A stretch of 64,000 nt of DNA. Origin: Pontiellaceae bacterium B12219 (GTDB lineage: Bacteria > Verrucomicrobiota > Kiritimatiellia > Kiritimatiellales > Pontiellaceae). A program made the translations under genes and the position numbers. Below are positions 17,477 to 26,930 of this stretch, one piece after another. The stretch covers positions 124,001 through 188,000 of the forward strand of contig JARNMJ010000001.1 in assembly GCA_029432795.1 (NCBI GenBank), given 5' to 3'. Positions within the stretch are counted from its first letter, which is position 1. The number at the start of each line of letters is the position of its first letter. The notes under the pieces are model-generated. The model had not been told where the DNA came from. It did not search any database and saw only the letters and a list, made by a program, of their open reading frames with translations.

Positions 17477-20400
17477 TTATAAATTTAACTCGGCTTCGAA
17501 CTGGTAGAAGGCGTTGGTGACGCCGGATTGATCGTTCAGTTCGATGTGATCCGCTGTTTTGTTTACGAACGCGGGAATCGTGCCGGAGGAACTCGAGGTC
17601 GGTCCATCATAGCGGTAGACCTCCACAAACGGATCGGTTACGAGATTTTGCGAACGTTTAATGATCCACACCGTATGTTCTTCCGCGTCGAGATTAATCC
17701 CGAATACAACCCCGCCATCCGGATGGGCGACCAAATTAGCACTGTTGGTTCCATCGGCAATATTCCAATCGGTACCAAGAGCAAACTCCACACCGAAGGC
17801 TTGGCCATCGCCGTCGGCATCGGTTGACCAGAGGGAGGTAAGTATCAAAGAGGAATCCGAGCTATCTTGTATTTCGACCGCACCAATATCGACGGTGCCC
17901 ACCACACGCGCAAAACCGCGCTGGTCGTTGGTGAAGGTGGTTATGCCCCCGGCATCGATGGCCGGAGAGCCGGGAAGCGGCGGCATGGTCTGCGTCGGGC
18001 CGCCATAGTCACCGAGCGGGGCGAGCTGGGGGACGCCGTTGGTGAGATTGTTGAAACCGTTTGTGATCGCACCATTGAGGTTCGGGTTTTGGTCGGCCAT
18101 ATTCCCCGCGATGATGGAGTTAGTGCTGTTGAATGTGCCTCCGCCCACGCCACCACCAATGCCCCTAGCGGTATTTCCTGAAATGGTCGCATTTCCCAGT
18201 GTAAGAGAGCCGGATTCATTGTAGATCCCGCCGCCACCGCCGTCATCGCCGTCTGCGAAATCGCCGTAGTCGCCTCTGCCCGTGGAGTTCCCCGAGACGG
18301 TTGAGTTTTTCAGTGTAAGGAAGCCGGACCCATTGTAGACCCCGCCGCCGTCGCCGCCGTCACCGCCGAATCCGAAAGCGTAGCCGCCACTGCCCGTGGA
18401 GTTTCCCGAGACGGTTGAGTTATCCAGCGTAAGGGAGCCGTCACGATTGTAGACCCCGCCGCCGTCGCCGCCGCGGTAGCCTACTGCGAAAATGCCGTAG
18501 CCGCCACTGCCCGCGGAGTTTCCCGAGACGGTTGAGTTTTCCAGCGTAAAGGACCCGGTATCGTTGTAGACCCCGCCGCCATAGCCGCCGTCACCGCCAC
18601 TGCCTGTAGAGTTTTCTGAGACAGTTGAGTTTTCAAGCGTAAGGGAGCCGTCACGATTGTAGACTCCTCCGCCGAAGCCACCGTAACCGCTGTAGCCGCC
18701 GGAGTCGAAATCGCCGTCGCCTCCGTTACCTGTGGAGTTCCCTGAGACGGTTGAGCTTCCCAGCGTAAGGGATCCGGAATCATTGTAGACCCCACCGCCG
18801 TGGCCGCCGTGGCCCCCGTCGCCGTGGCCGCTGTGGCCCCCGAAATCGCCGTGGCCGCCTCTGCCCGTGGCATTATTGGTAACGCTGCAGTTGAGTAGGG
18901 TGAGATGACCGTCATTCAGAATTCCGCCTCCATTTTCCGCATCGGAACCGTTACTTCCATCTGCGGTTCGTCCTCCAGTGATGGTGAGGCCGTTGAGGAT
19001 ATTGGTCGTTCCGGCAGTAAACTCAAAAACCCGATTACTGGTGACTAATCCATTTGCATCGATGGTAAGGCCGCCGGGCAGGGCGGAGGCATCGATGGAG
19101 ATACTTCGATCAATGAAGAGCTGGCCGCTGGCCAACAGGATGGTCTGGCCGTCGAGGGTGTTGGTGAAGGTGATGGTGGTTCCAGGGCTGGCCTGAAGGG
19201 TGATCTCGCGCAATGAGCCCTGTCCTGAATCGGCAACATTCCGGACCACCGATTGGAACTCGACGGCACCGATGTCGGAAATGCCGTTGTCGCGCGGAGC
19301 GCCACGCTGGTCGGTTGCTAAGGTGGTCGATCCGCCCGCATCAATCGCCGGAGAACCGGGCAGTGGCGGCATGGTGGATGTCGGCCCGCCATAGTTACCC
19401 AGTGGTGCAAGCTGAGGATCGGCGTCGATCAGATTGTTGGATCCTGAAGAGACCGCTCCGGACAAATTTGGCTCGGTGTTGGCCGTATTACCGGCGATGA
19501 TGGAGCTGAAGCTGTTAAGCGTACTGCTACTTATGAGGATCCCGCCTCCATTGCCGCGGATTCCATTGCCTCCATTACCGAAACCTGCATTTCCGGTGTG
19601 ATTGTCTGAAATGGTGGAGTTTTGCAGCGTAACAGTGCCGGAACTGTAGATGCCGGCAGCGCCGCCGCTGTTTCCTCCTGTTCCGCCGGGATACCCGCCT
19701 GCACCGCCGGATCCGGTGGCGTTGCCCGCGATGGTACAGTTTTGCAGGAAGAGATTGCCGAGATTATGAATGCCACCGCCGAAACCACTGAGACCTCCGT
19801 TGGCTCCATCACCACCGTTTCCGCCGTTCCCGGTGGCATTTCCGGATACTGTGCAGTTGAGCAGGGTGAGATGGCTGGCATTCCAAATGCCGCCGCCATG
19901 GTCGCCGTTGCTCCCGTTGTTTCCGGTTGCTCCGTTGTTTCCATCCGCCGTTCGTCCGCCGCTGATGGTGAGGCCTTTGAGCAGGTTGGTGGTTCCTGCA
20001 GTAAACTCAAAAACCCTTTGGCCGGTGACAGATCCGTTGCCGTCGATGGTGATGCCACCGGGCAGGGTAGAGGCATCAACGGCTAGATTCTTATCAATCA
20101 GGATCTGACCGCTCGTGAGGATGATCGTTCCACCGGAGAGCGCATTGGTGAAGATTACCGTAGTACCGCTGTCGGAAAAGTTAATGACATCGCGTAGGGA
20201 ACCATATCCGGAATCGGCTAGATTTAAAACAATCGGCAATTGTCTTTCCACCGCACCGATATCCACGGTGCCGTTTACGATGCGGGTCAAACCGCGCTGA
20301 TCAGTAAAAAAGTCAGCCGTTCCGCCCGCATCAATGGCTGGAGATCCTGCCATTGGAGGCATAGTCGGTGTGAATCCGCCATAATCACCGAGCGGAGCAA

Positions 20401-22021
20401 GCAGGGGATTGGCTATAATTGGCGCCGTGCCTGAGTTGATCGTGTATCCACTTGCGTTGCCCACGATATTCTCCCCTACGGTGTGGGTGGGGCCATTGTC
20501 GGCATTGTCGTAGATGTCCGCCCCGGCAAGTGCCGTGTTTCCTGCCACAATGGAGTTGTTCAGCGTGACCGAACTGGCGGAGCTGACGGAGTAAATCCCT
20601 CCTCCATTATTGGGTGCACTATTCCCGGCGATTGTCGAGTTGTTGAACGTGGCGTTGCCAAAGTTTTGGATACCGCCCCCTTCATTGCCAGCCACGTTGT
20701 TTGCGAGCGTGCTGTTGTTGGCGGTGATAATGCCGGAACCGTAGTTGTAAATGGCTGCCCCAAGTTGAGCCGAGTTCCCTGTAAGCGTACAATTGCTGAC
20801 CGTGGTCGTTCCGTCGTTAAAGATTCCGCCGCCGTAGCTCCTTCCATCATTTCCTGTGATAATGGCATTATCCAGGGCCAAATAGGCGCCGGATCGAATA
20901 TAGATTCCGCCTCCTTTATCGCCAGGGACCGAGCCGGACGCCAATCCGTTTGTGATGGTCAAACCGCTTAGGGCGCTGGTCGCTCCGGACGCAATTTCAA
21001 AAATACGTCCGTTGGCATTGCCGTCAATGCTGATGCCGCCGATGGCGGAGGCATCGATGGAGAGGCTTTTGTTGATCTGGATTTGTCCGTTGGTGAGCAG
21101 GATGGTCTGGCCGGAAAGGGCGGGATCGAATGTGATGATGGAACCTCCAGCACTGTATTTGACGGCCTCCCGCAGTGAGGTTTCAGAACCGGCACCGGGT
21201 GAGTCGTCTTCGTCGGTCAGGGTGGTAACGAGCGTTGGGCCGGTCGCGAGTTGATCTATTTCCTGCGTTGTGAGTTCGCGCTCCCAGACGGCCAGTTCGT
21301 CGATCAGGCCGGGGAACCAGCGCGCGTTTGAAATGCGGTAGGTGCCGATATGAAAATCACCAAAGACCTGAAAGTCGGAAACATCGGCCTCAAAGGTGGC
21401 GGTTGCGTCGATGTGATTATTCACGCGGATGGTGAGGGATTCGGAACCACCGGCATCGTGCGAAAGCGTCATTAGGGCATGCACCCATTGTCCGGCAATC
21501 TCGCTATCGGGAATTTCAACCGATGTGAATGGGTCGGTTCCGGTTAGCAGATCGCTGTAGACCTGTACTTTTGTGTTGGCGGTATTGGAGCCTTCCCGGA
21601 GGCCCAGAGAAAGAGTGAAATTCGGTGCGGTTTCATAGACCATGTATCGGGCGGTGCCGGACGGGGCACTGTCGGCCTTGAACCAGACGGAAATAGTGGT
21701 GGTGGCTGGAAGGGGATCATCCTCTACAACTTCTCCGGCCGGGGCACCCGTAAGTTGCAGATAGTCGTCGATTCCATCGAAGTGGGCCGCCTGGCCGAAC
21801 AGGCCGTTGAGTTCGAATCCGGTTCCGCCGCCTGCGGTCAGGTTCAGGTTAGAGGGATTGGCCGGAGACGTGTTGCCCGAAGCCAGCGTTGAATTATCCA
21901 GATTTCCGTCAAAACTCCAGTGGGCGGTGAGGCCGTTGGTGGGAATGTTCTGCGCGGAAGCGGTGAGAGCCGCAATCAGGATGAGCCAGAAAACAGTGAA
22001 AAAACGGTTATCATTCTTCAT
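17477..22021 (-). CDS. Giant secreted beta-helix protein with LamG-like domain
   Basis: 1514 residues. A signal peptide (about 1-23, FFTVFWLILIAALTASAQ) is followed by a concanavalin/LamG-like domain (about 25-265, LTAHWSFDGNLDN...LIDELAVWERELT). Three parabeta-helix modules follow, each opening with a phrase like GQTILLTNGQIQINKSLSID and ending GSPAIDAGG...DQRG...DIGAVE, the choice-of-anchor-Q style. The third module (about 1040-1280) contains tandem glycine-rich repeats of the type SLTLENSTVSGNSTGSGG. The end has a DADGDGQAFGVEFALGTD stretch but no recognisable sorting tail. It is probably a surface or extracellular protein; glycan binding is an inference. REP elements flank it on both sides, and no 15-bp palindrome occurs in its 4.5 kb. 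Confidence 0.85.
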   Translation of the reverse strand: MKNDNRFFTVFWLILIAALTASAQNIPTNGLTAHWSFDGNLDNSTLASGNTSPANPSNLNLTAGGGTGFELNGLFGQAAHFDGIDDYLQLTGAPAGEVVEDDPLPATTTISVWFKADSAPSGTARYMVYETAPNFTLSLGLREGSNTANTKVQVYSDLLTGTDPFTSVEIPDSEIAGQWVHALMTLSHDAGGSESLTIRVNNHIDATATFEADVSDFQVFGDFHIGTYRISNARWFPGLIDELAVWERELTTQEIDQLATGPTLVTTLTDEDDSPGAGSETSLREAVKYSAGGSIITFDPALSGQTILLTNGQIQINKSLSIDASAIGGISIDGNANGRIFEIASGATSALSGLTITNGLASGSVPGDKGGGIYIRSGAYLALDNAIITGNDGRSYGGGIFNDGTTTVSNCTLTGNSAQLGAAIYNYGSGIITANNSTLANNVAGNEGGGIQNFGNATFNNSTIAGNSAPNNGGGIYSVSSASSVTLNNSIVAGNTALAGADIYDNADNGPTHTVGENIVGNASGYTINSGTAPIIANPLLAPLGDYGGFTPTMPPMAGSPAIDAGGTADFFTDQRGLTRIVNGTVDIGAVERQLPIVLNLADSGYGSLRDVINFSDSGTTVIFTNALSGGTIILTSGQILIDKNLAVDASTLPGGITIDGNGSVTGQRVFEFTAGTTNLLKGLTISGGRTADGNNGATGNNGSNGDHGGGIWNASHLTLLNCTVSGNATGNGGNGGDGANGGLSGFGGGIHNLGNLFLQNCTIAGNATGSGGAGGYPGGTGGNSGGAAGIYSSGTVTLQNSTISDNHTGNAGFGNGGNGIRGNGGGILISSSTLNSFSSIIAGNTANTEPNLSGAVSSGSNNLIDADPQLAPLGNYGGPTSTMPPLPGSPAIDAGGSTTLATDQRGAPRDNGISDIGAVEFQSVVRNVADSGQGSLREITLQASPGTTITFTNTLDGQTILLASGQLFIDRSISIDASALPGGLTIDANGLVTSNRVFEFTAGTTNILNGLTITGGRTADGSNGSDAENGGGILNDGHLTLLNCSVTNNATGRGGHGDFGGHSGHGDGGHGGHGGGVYNDSGSLTLGSSTVSGNSTGNGGDGDFDSGGYSGYGGFGGGVYNRDGSLTLENSTVSENSTGSGGDGGYGGGVYNDTGSFTLENSTVSGNSAGSGGYGIFAVGYRGGDGGGVYNRDGSLTLDNSTVSGNSTGSGGYAFGFGGDGGDGGGVYNGSGFLTLKNSTVSGNSTGRGDYGDFADGDDGGGGGIYNESGSLTLGNATISGNTARGIGGGVGGGTFNSTNSIIAGNMADQNPNLNGAITNGFNNLTNGVPQLAPLGDYGGPTQTMPPLPGSPAIDAGGITTFTNDQRGFARVVGTVDIGAVEIQDSSDSSLILTSLWSTDADGDGQAFGVEFALGTDWNIADGTNSANLVAHPDGGVVFGINLDAEEHTVWIIKRSQNLVTDPFVEVYRYDGPTSSSSGTIPAFVNKTADHIELNDQSGVTNAFYQFEAELNL
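18180..18900 (-). repeat. Intragenic tandem repeats in the giant gene
   Basis: Five or more direct repeats of about 84-126 bp share a GAGACGGTTGAG core (plus-strand reading, near 18293, 18407, 18521, 18609 and 18738; the fourth copy reads GAGACAGTTGAG). They encode the glycine-rich STVSGNSTG repeats. Near-identity at DNA level implies recent expansion or recombination. Confidence 0.8.
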
Positions 22022-22154
22022 AGGGAGCCCTTTTGTTTAAAAGTGACAATGATGATCATGATATAAATGTAAAGTGTTTTTGTGTTAGTATTGCCGGTGT
22101 GGTTTTGGAAAAGCACGAGTTCCGGCGGGGGAAATGTTACCGAACGGCTTTGTG

Positions 22155-22215
22155 GGCGGGGCGAGGTCGGGGACCTCGGCTACACGGGTTGTGTAGGGCG
22201 GGGCGTGACTCCGCC
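22155..22215 (+). repeat. REP elements upstream of larC
   Basis: One type B palindrome (CGAGGTCGGGGACCTCGGC) is followed by one type A unit (GTAGGGCGGGGCGTGACTCC), in the same order and orientation as the array at 17.1-17.45 kb. It lies in the 288-bp gap between the giant gene and larC. Frame-open DNA upstream of larC is just translation through these repeats. Confidence 0.85.
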
Positions 22216-22309
22216 TGCGGTGGATAGGTCACTGCGTTGCGTACGATCAAGTATCTCAGCTACATCACTCTTGGCGCGGAAAACAAAACCTGCCATGCTC
22301 CCCGCCATT

Positions 22310-23641
22310 ATGAAAACATTGCATTTCGAAAGTATCGGCGGGGCGAGCGGGGATATGATTCTCGGGGCGCTGGTGAGTCTGGGTGTTTCGGTGGATGAGC
22401 TGAATGAAGAGCTCAAATCGCTGAAGGTGGATCCCTTTGAAATTGTGGTTGATGAAGTGGTGGAACAGGGCATGAGCGGCGTGCGCGGCAAAGTGAAGCT
22501 GCACGACCATCATCATCACCACCATCATGACCATGACCACTCTCACCATCATGACCATGGGCACGCGCACGATCATCATCATCATCATCATCATCATGAT
22601 CATGACCATGGGCACAAAACGGGCCACGACCATCACCACGATCACGGGCGGCATTTGAGCACGATTAAAAAACTGATTGAAGCGAGCAAACTTCCAGATG
22701 CTGTAAAGTTCCAGGCTTTGGATGTTTTTCAGAAAATCGGCGAGGCCGAAGCTGCGATTCACGGCATTGATATCGAGGAGATTCATTTCCATGAAGTCGG
22801 CGCAATGGACTCGATTGTGGATATTGTCGGAAGCTGTCTGGCGCTGCATAAGCTGGGGGTGGACGAGGTCTCTATCCGTAATCTTCCGCAGGGGCATGGA
22901 ACGATTGAGTGTGCGCATGGAACCTATCCGAATCCGGCTCCGGCCACATTGAGGATTCTCGAAGGTTTCCCGGTGCAGGATGTGGATGAACCGTTTGAGC
23001 TGGTGACGCCGACGGGGGCGGCATTGATCGCCACGTGGCGGACGGCGGACGTTCCAATGGTTGGAAGCCGCGCCGTGAAAACAGCCTATAGTTTCGGACA
23101 TCGTAAATTAAACGGACGGCCGAATCTGCTGCGGGCGACTCTTTATGAGTCCGATGGAGGGCGACGCTCTGTCGGAGCCGGTGGAGCAAGCGGCTCGGAT
23201 GAAACCTCGCCCTCCACTGAGGTACTGATTTTAGAATGCAACCTGGACGATACGACACCGGAATTAGTGGGTTGCCTCTTTGACTCGTTACTGGAAGCCG
23301 GTGCGCTAGACGTATTCACGACACCGGTTCAGATGAAGAAGCAGCGGCCGGGAATTTTGCTGACGGTGCTCTGTCTTCCATCCGATCGCGAGCAGATGCT
23401 GGATCTCATTTTTGCTGAGTCCACCACCTTTGGTGTGCGGGAACATCTGTCTAAACGGACGGTCTTGGCGCGCAGTTTCCAATCCTTGGAAACGCCGTTT
23501 GGCACGATTCGACTCAAGGTCGGCAAGCGAAATGGAACGATTGTTACTGTGTCGCCTGAAATTGAGGATTGTCGAGCCGCCGCAAAAATACACGGTGTTC
23601 CGGTTCTCGATGTATATAACGCCGCCGTTAAGGAGATATGA
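22310..23641 (+). CDS. larC: LarC-type nickel-pincer cofactor cyclometallase with histidine-rich insert
   Basis: 443 residues. It begins MKTLHFESIGGASGDMILGAL, the LarC N-terminus. LarC installs nickel into the pyridinium dithiocarboxylate pincer cofactor used by lactate racemase and related enzymes. Residues 65-115 hold 33 histidines in 51 positions, interrupted mainly by aspartate and glycine, suiting nickel storage or delivery. The C-terminal half (VLILECNLDDTTPELVGCL) is fused in one frame, whereas some Lactobacillus homologues need a frameshift. No larA, larB or larE is in the window. ATG 22310 is preferred; ATG 22295 is also possible. It carries two palindrome copies and overlaps the RNB gene by 1-4 bp. 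Confidence 0.93.
   Translation: MKTLHFESIGGASGDMILGALVSLGVSVDELNEELKSLKVDPFEIVVDEVVEQGMSGVRGKVKLHDHHHHHHHDHDHSHHHDHGHAHDHHHHHHHHDHDHGHKTGHDHHHDHGRHLSTIKKLIEASKLPDAVKFQALDVFQKIGEAEAAIHGIDIEEIHFHEVGAMDSIVDIVGSCLALHKLGVDEVSIRNLPQGHGTIECAHGTYPNPAPATLRILEGFPVQDVDEPFELVTPTGAALIATWRTADVPMVGSRAVKTAYSFGHRKLNGRPNLLRATLYESDGGRRSVGAGGASGSDETSPSTEVLILECNLDDTTPELVGCLFDSLLEAGALDVFTTPVQMKKQRPGILLTVLCLPSDREQMLDLIFAESTTFGVREHLSKRTVLARSFQSLETPFGTIRLKVGKRNGTIVTVSPEIEDCRAAAKIHGVPVLDVYNAAVKEI
23052..23066. repeat. 15-bp palindrome copy 10 (in larC)
   Basis: TTCCAATGGTTGGAA, phase 2, read as V-P-M-V-G-S. Confidence 0.75.
23477..23491. repeat. 15-bp palindrome copy 11 (in larC)
   Basis: TTCCAATCCTTGGAA, phase 1, read as F-Q-S-L-E. 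Confidence 0.75.
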
Positions 23642-25533
23642 TGTCGGAATCGTTTCGCGCGAATAATTTAGTATTGTTTAAAAACGCTCCGGCCATTGTG
23701 GAAGAGGTGGGCGATAAGATTTCCATTCAGCGTGCGGGCGGCAAGCAGGTGAAGGTGCGGCCCAAAGATATTGAGCTGTTGCATGAAGGACCGATCAAAG
23801 GTCTTCATGAATTGGATGCCGAGCCATCGGGGAATATTGAAGAGGCGTGGGAATTGTTGCAGGGGGAAACGGTTTCGCTGGTGGAGCTGGCGGAGTTTAT
23901 TTATGGCGGCGCAACGCCGGCTGCAGTCTGGTTCGCGTGGCAGGCCCTGCAGGAGAATCTCTATTTTTCGGGAACGGTGGAGGCGGTGACGGCACGGTCG
24001 GAAGAGGATGTAACCGAAACGCGGAACAGGCAGCGCGAAAAAGAAGAAGAGGCCGCGCGTTGGCAGGCTTACATCGAACGTGTTGAGTCGGCCTCAGTGG
24101 GACCGGAAGATTTCGAGCAGTTGAGTGAAGTGGAACGGTTGGCTTATGGACAGGCGGTAACGAATCAGACCTTGAAAGCATTGGGCATCGAAGTCTTGCC
24201 GGAAAAGGCACATCGCTTGTTGTTGCGGTTGGGTGTTTGGGACGAAACGGTGAATCCGTATCCGGCGCGTGAAGGGTGTGCGGTGGTTGAGCCCGAACTG
24301 GAGGTTCCGCCATTGCCCGATGAAGAGCGTGAGGATTTGACGGCTCTGGCAAGTTACGCGATTGATGACGACAACTGCAGTGACCCCGACGACGCGATCA
24401 GTCTGGACGGCGATTCCATTTGGGTTCATGTGGCGGATGCGGCAGCGCTGATTGCGCCTGATTCGCCGCTCGACCTTGAAGCGCGCGCCCGTGGTGCAAA
24501 TCTTTATCTGCCCGAAACAACCCTTCATATGCTGCCGGAAGGTGTAACGGAAGTGCTTGGGTTGGGGCTGGCGGAACGCTCGCCGGCGCTTTCGTTTAAA
24601 ATTACGCGCGATGATGACGGAACGCCTCGCTGCGAAAAAATGGTGCCGAGCTGGGTGGCGGTGCAGCGATTGAGCTATGCCGAGGTGGACGAGCGAATGG
24701 ATGAATCGCCCTTTGTGGATCTTCTCACGTTTACGGAGAGTTATCGGGCGCGGCGCGTGGCGAATGGAGCCACCGTGATTGATCTGCCGGAAGTGAAGCT
24801 TTCGGCTTCGGTTGAGGGCGAGTTGTACAATTTGTCGGGAACACACGAACTTGGACTGAAAAAGCCCGTGGAGTATTCGGTGGAGGTAAAAGATTTGCCG
24901 CGCCTGAAAAGCCGCGATCTGGTTACCGATGCCATGCTGATGGCGGGGGAAGCCATTGCGCTGTTTTTAGTTGAAAACCAAATTCCGGCGCCTTTTGCAT
25001 CGCAGCCCCCGCCGGATGAACCGTCGACACCGGAGACGATGGCGGAAAAATTTGCATATCGGAAAAAGTTCAAGCGTTCGAAGCTGTCGCTTGAGTCGGA
25101 CCTGCACGCAGGGCTCGGTATTGAAAATTATGCGCGGGTCACCAGCCCGCTGCGTCGTTATTCGGATCTGCTGGTGCATCAGCAGTTGCGTGCCTGGTTG
25201 CGCGGCGAGGAGCTGATTGACGAAACGGAAATGCTTTCGCGCGTGGCACAGGCGGACCTCGGAGGCGGCAGCACGGCGCGGGCGGAGCGGTCGAGCAATC
25301 GGCACTGGACCCTTCTGTATATGCAGCAGCATCCGGACAAGGTGTATCGCGGAATTCTGGTGGATAAACGGGATGACCGCGGAACGGTGCTGATTCCGGA
25401 GCTGGCCATTGATGTGAAACTTCGCCGCATGGCAGATGAGCAGCTCGATCAGGAAATCTTTGTGCAACTCACTCGTATTGATCTGTCAGATTTGTCGTTC
25501 TCCTGTCGGCAGGTGGCACCGGTTTCTGAATAG
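23641..25533 (+). CDS. RNB-domain exoribonuclease (RNase II/R family)
   Basis: 630 residues. The N-terminal region includes a small beta-barrel-like segment ([20 protein letters not shown]) instead of the double cold-shock domains of RNase R. The RNB catalytic core has the metal-binding aspartates in [17 protein letters not shown], then [12 protein letters not shown] and the conserved [20 protein letters not shown]. The C-terminus is S1-like. It degrades single-stranded RNA 3' to 5'. An AGGAG lies 5 bp before ATG 23641; ATG 23638 is also in frame. Translation is probably coupled to larC, whose TGA overlaps the start region. Confidence 0.9.
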   Translation: MSESFRANNLVLFKNAPAIVEEVGDKISIQRAGGKQVKVRPKDIELLHEGPIKGLHELDAEPSGNIEEAWELLQGETVSLVELAEFIYGGATPAAVWFAWQALQENLYFSGTVEAVTARSEEDVTETRNRQREKEEEAARWQAYIERVESASVGPEDFEQLSEVERLAYGQAVTNQTLKALGIEVLPEKAHRLLLRLGVWDETVNPYPAREGCAVVEPELEVPPLPDEEREDLTALASYAIDDDNCSDPDDAISLDGDSIWVHVADAAALIAPDSPLDLEARARGANLYLPETTLHMLPEGVTEVLGLGLAERSPALSFKITRDDDGTPRCEKMVPSWVAVQRLSYAEVDERMDESPFVDLLTFTESYRARRVANGATVIDLPEVKLSASVEGELYNLSGTHELGLKKPVEYSVEVKDLPRLKSRDLVTDAMLMAGEAIALFLVENQIPAPFASQPPPDEPSTPETMAEKFAYRKKFKRSKLSLESDLHAGLGIENYARVTSPLRRYSDLLVHQQLRAWLRGEELIDETEMLSRVAQADLGGGSTARAERSSNRHWTLLYMQQHPDKVYRGILVDKRDDRGTVLIPELAIDVKLRRMADEQLDQEIFVQLTRIDLSDLSFSCRQVAPVSE

Positions 25534-25554
25534 GGGGAAAACCCGTTTGCGTTT

Positions 25555-25569
25555 TTCCAATGGCTGGAA
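25555..25569. repeat. 15-bp palindrome copy 12 (RNB-hisF gap)
   Basis: TTCCAATGGCTGGAA in the 71-bp gap before hisF. Confidence 0.8.
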
Positions 25570-25604
25570 TATCGTCTGCATCTTTCGAATTTAGGGATAT
25601 TTCT

Positions 25605-26363
25605 ATGCTGGCAAAACGAATAATACCCTGTCTGGATGTGACGGGCGGGCGAGTGGTGAAGGGCGTGAATTTTGTGGATCTGCGCGATGCAGGCGACCCG
25701 GTGGAATGCGCCAAAGCCTATGAAGCGCAGGGGGCAGATGAACTGACGTTTCTGGACATTACCGCGTCGAGCGACGGGCGTGATACGATGGTGGATATTG
25801 TACGCCGCTGTGCGGAGCAGGTGTTTATGCCGCTGACCGTTGGCGGCGGAATCCGTACGCCCGCCGATGTGCGCCGCATGCTGAATGCGGGCGCGGATAA
25901 AGTTTCGTTTAATACGGCGGCCATCAGCAATCCCGATATTCTCAACCAATGTTCGGAATCATTTGGTTCCCAGTGCACCGTGTTGGCAATTGATGCGCGG
26001 CGTAAGGGTGACGGAACCTGGGGTGTTTATACGCACGGCGGACGTAACCCGACGGAACTCGATGCGATTGAGTGGGCCATTGAAGGAACACAGCGCGGTG
26101 CCGGCGAAATCCTGCTGACGAGTATGGATTGTGATGGCTGTCGGGATGGCTACGATCTCGAACTGACCCGTGCGATTTCCGAAGCGGTCGGTGTGCCGGT
26201 GATTGCTTCCGGCGGTGCCGGGACGAAAGATCATTTTGTGGAGGCGGTTACTGAAGGGAAAGCGGATGCGGTTTTGGCGGCATCACTCTTCCATTTTGGG
26301 GAACTCACGGTGGGTGAGCTTAAAGAATATATGAAATCAAAAGGTATTGAGGTGAGACTATGA
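25605..26363 (+). CDS. hisF: Imidazole glycerol phosphate synthase cyclase subunit
   Basis: 252 residues. It starts [20 protein letters not shown], with catalytic D11 in CLDV and the second catalytic aspartate in [14 protein letters not shown]. HisF forms IGP and AICAR from PRFAR with ammonia from HisH, in histidine synthesis. The true start is 25605; an upstream in-frame ATG at 25560 reads through the palindrome spacer. It overlaps hisI by 4 bp (ATGA). hisH and hisA are not in the window. Confidence 0.97.
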   Translation: MLAKRIIPCLDVTGGRVVKGVNFVDLRDAGDPVECAKAYEAQGADELTFLDITASSDGRDTMVDIVRRCAEQVFMPLTVGGGIRTPADVRRMLNAGADKVSFNTAAISNPDILNQCSESFGSQCTVLAIDARRKGDGTWGVYTHGGRNPTELDAIEWAIEGTQRGAGEILLTSMDCDGCRDGYDLELTRAISEAVGVPVIASGGAGTKDHFVEAVTEGKADAVLAASLFHFGELTVGELKEYMKSKGIEVRL

Positions 26364-26776
26364 GCAAGGAATTGGAAGAAGGATTGGAACTGGCGCTGGA
26401 TTGGAACAAGCTGGAAAAGGCCGTTGAAGGAACAAAGGGCATTATTCCGGTTGCCGTTCAGCATGCCGATACCAAGGAAGTCATTCTCGTGGCTTACATT
26501 AATCAGATTGCCTTCGAAGAATCGCTCAAGCGCAAGATGCTGGTGCTGTGGAGCAGCTCGCGTCAGGAACTTTGGATTAAAGGGCTGACGTCCGGCGAAA
26601 CCTTTGAACTGCTGGAAGCTTATGTGAACTGCGAACAGAATTCACTGTTGTTTGTAGTGCGCCCGAACCGCGGCGGTATCTGCCACACCAAAAATAAAAA
26701 CGGCGAGCCGCGCAACTGCTACTACCGTAAGATTGATCTGGATAATCCAACCCAGCTCAAAAATATCGACGCGTAA
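26360..26776 (+). CDS. hisI: Phosphoribosyl-AMP cyclohydrolase
   Basis: 138 residues, a stand-alone HisI without the HisE domain. The signature [17 protein letters not shown] is followed by [12 protein letters not shown] and GGICHT, whose cysteines bind zinc. It opens the adenine ring of PR-AMP in histidine synthesis. It is translationally coupled to hisF through a 4-bp overlap. It is followed by a repeat-filled gap rather than another his gene. Confidence 0.96.
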   Translation: MSKELEEGLELALDWNKLEKAVEGTKGIIPVAVQHADTKEVILVAYINQIAFEESLKRKMLVLWSSSRQELWIKGLTSGETFELLEAYVNCEQNSLLFVVRPNRGGICHTKNKNGEPRNCYYRKIDLDNPTQLKNIDA

Positions 26777-26783
26777 AAATAAC

Positions 26784-26911
26784 GGGTAATTCGTAATGCG
26801 TAATTTCAGCTTGGCAAGTTAGTAAGGCCATTCGCACCTTTACGCAATACGCAATACGCAATACGCAATACGCAATACGCAATACGCAATACGCATTACG
26901 CAATACGCATT
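26784..26911. repeat. Heptanucleotide repeat locus A (tandem plus inverted)
   Basis: Ten tandem heptamers, mostly ACGCAAT with two ACGCATT, run from 26842 to 26911. About 37 bp upstream are three inverted-sense heptamers (GGTAAT-TCGTAAT-GCGTAAT, 26784-26805). The two arms can pair into a long imperfect hairpin. The tandem block ends 19 bp before the phosphohexomutase ATG, so copy-number change could alter its expression. Confidence 0.9.
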
Positions 26912-26930
26912 AGTGTATTTGGAGATAACC

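Noticed and set aside
22082-22309. Upstream extension of larC
   Set aside because: It translates the REP repeats (peptide with CGRG-type repeats); family N-terminus begins MKTLHFESIGGASGDM at 22310.
22265-23101. Met/Val-rich antisense frame opposite larC
   Set aside because: Produced by reading the histidine (CAT) tract on the other strand.
25560-25604. Upstream start for hisF
   Set aside because: Adds residues reading through palindrome copy 12; the family N-terminus [12 protein letters not shown] begins at 25605.
26842-26911. CRISPR or minisatellite coding repeat
   Set aside because: The unit is only 7 bp with no spacers and no frame across it; it is intergenic.
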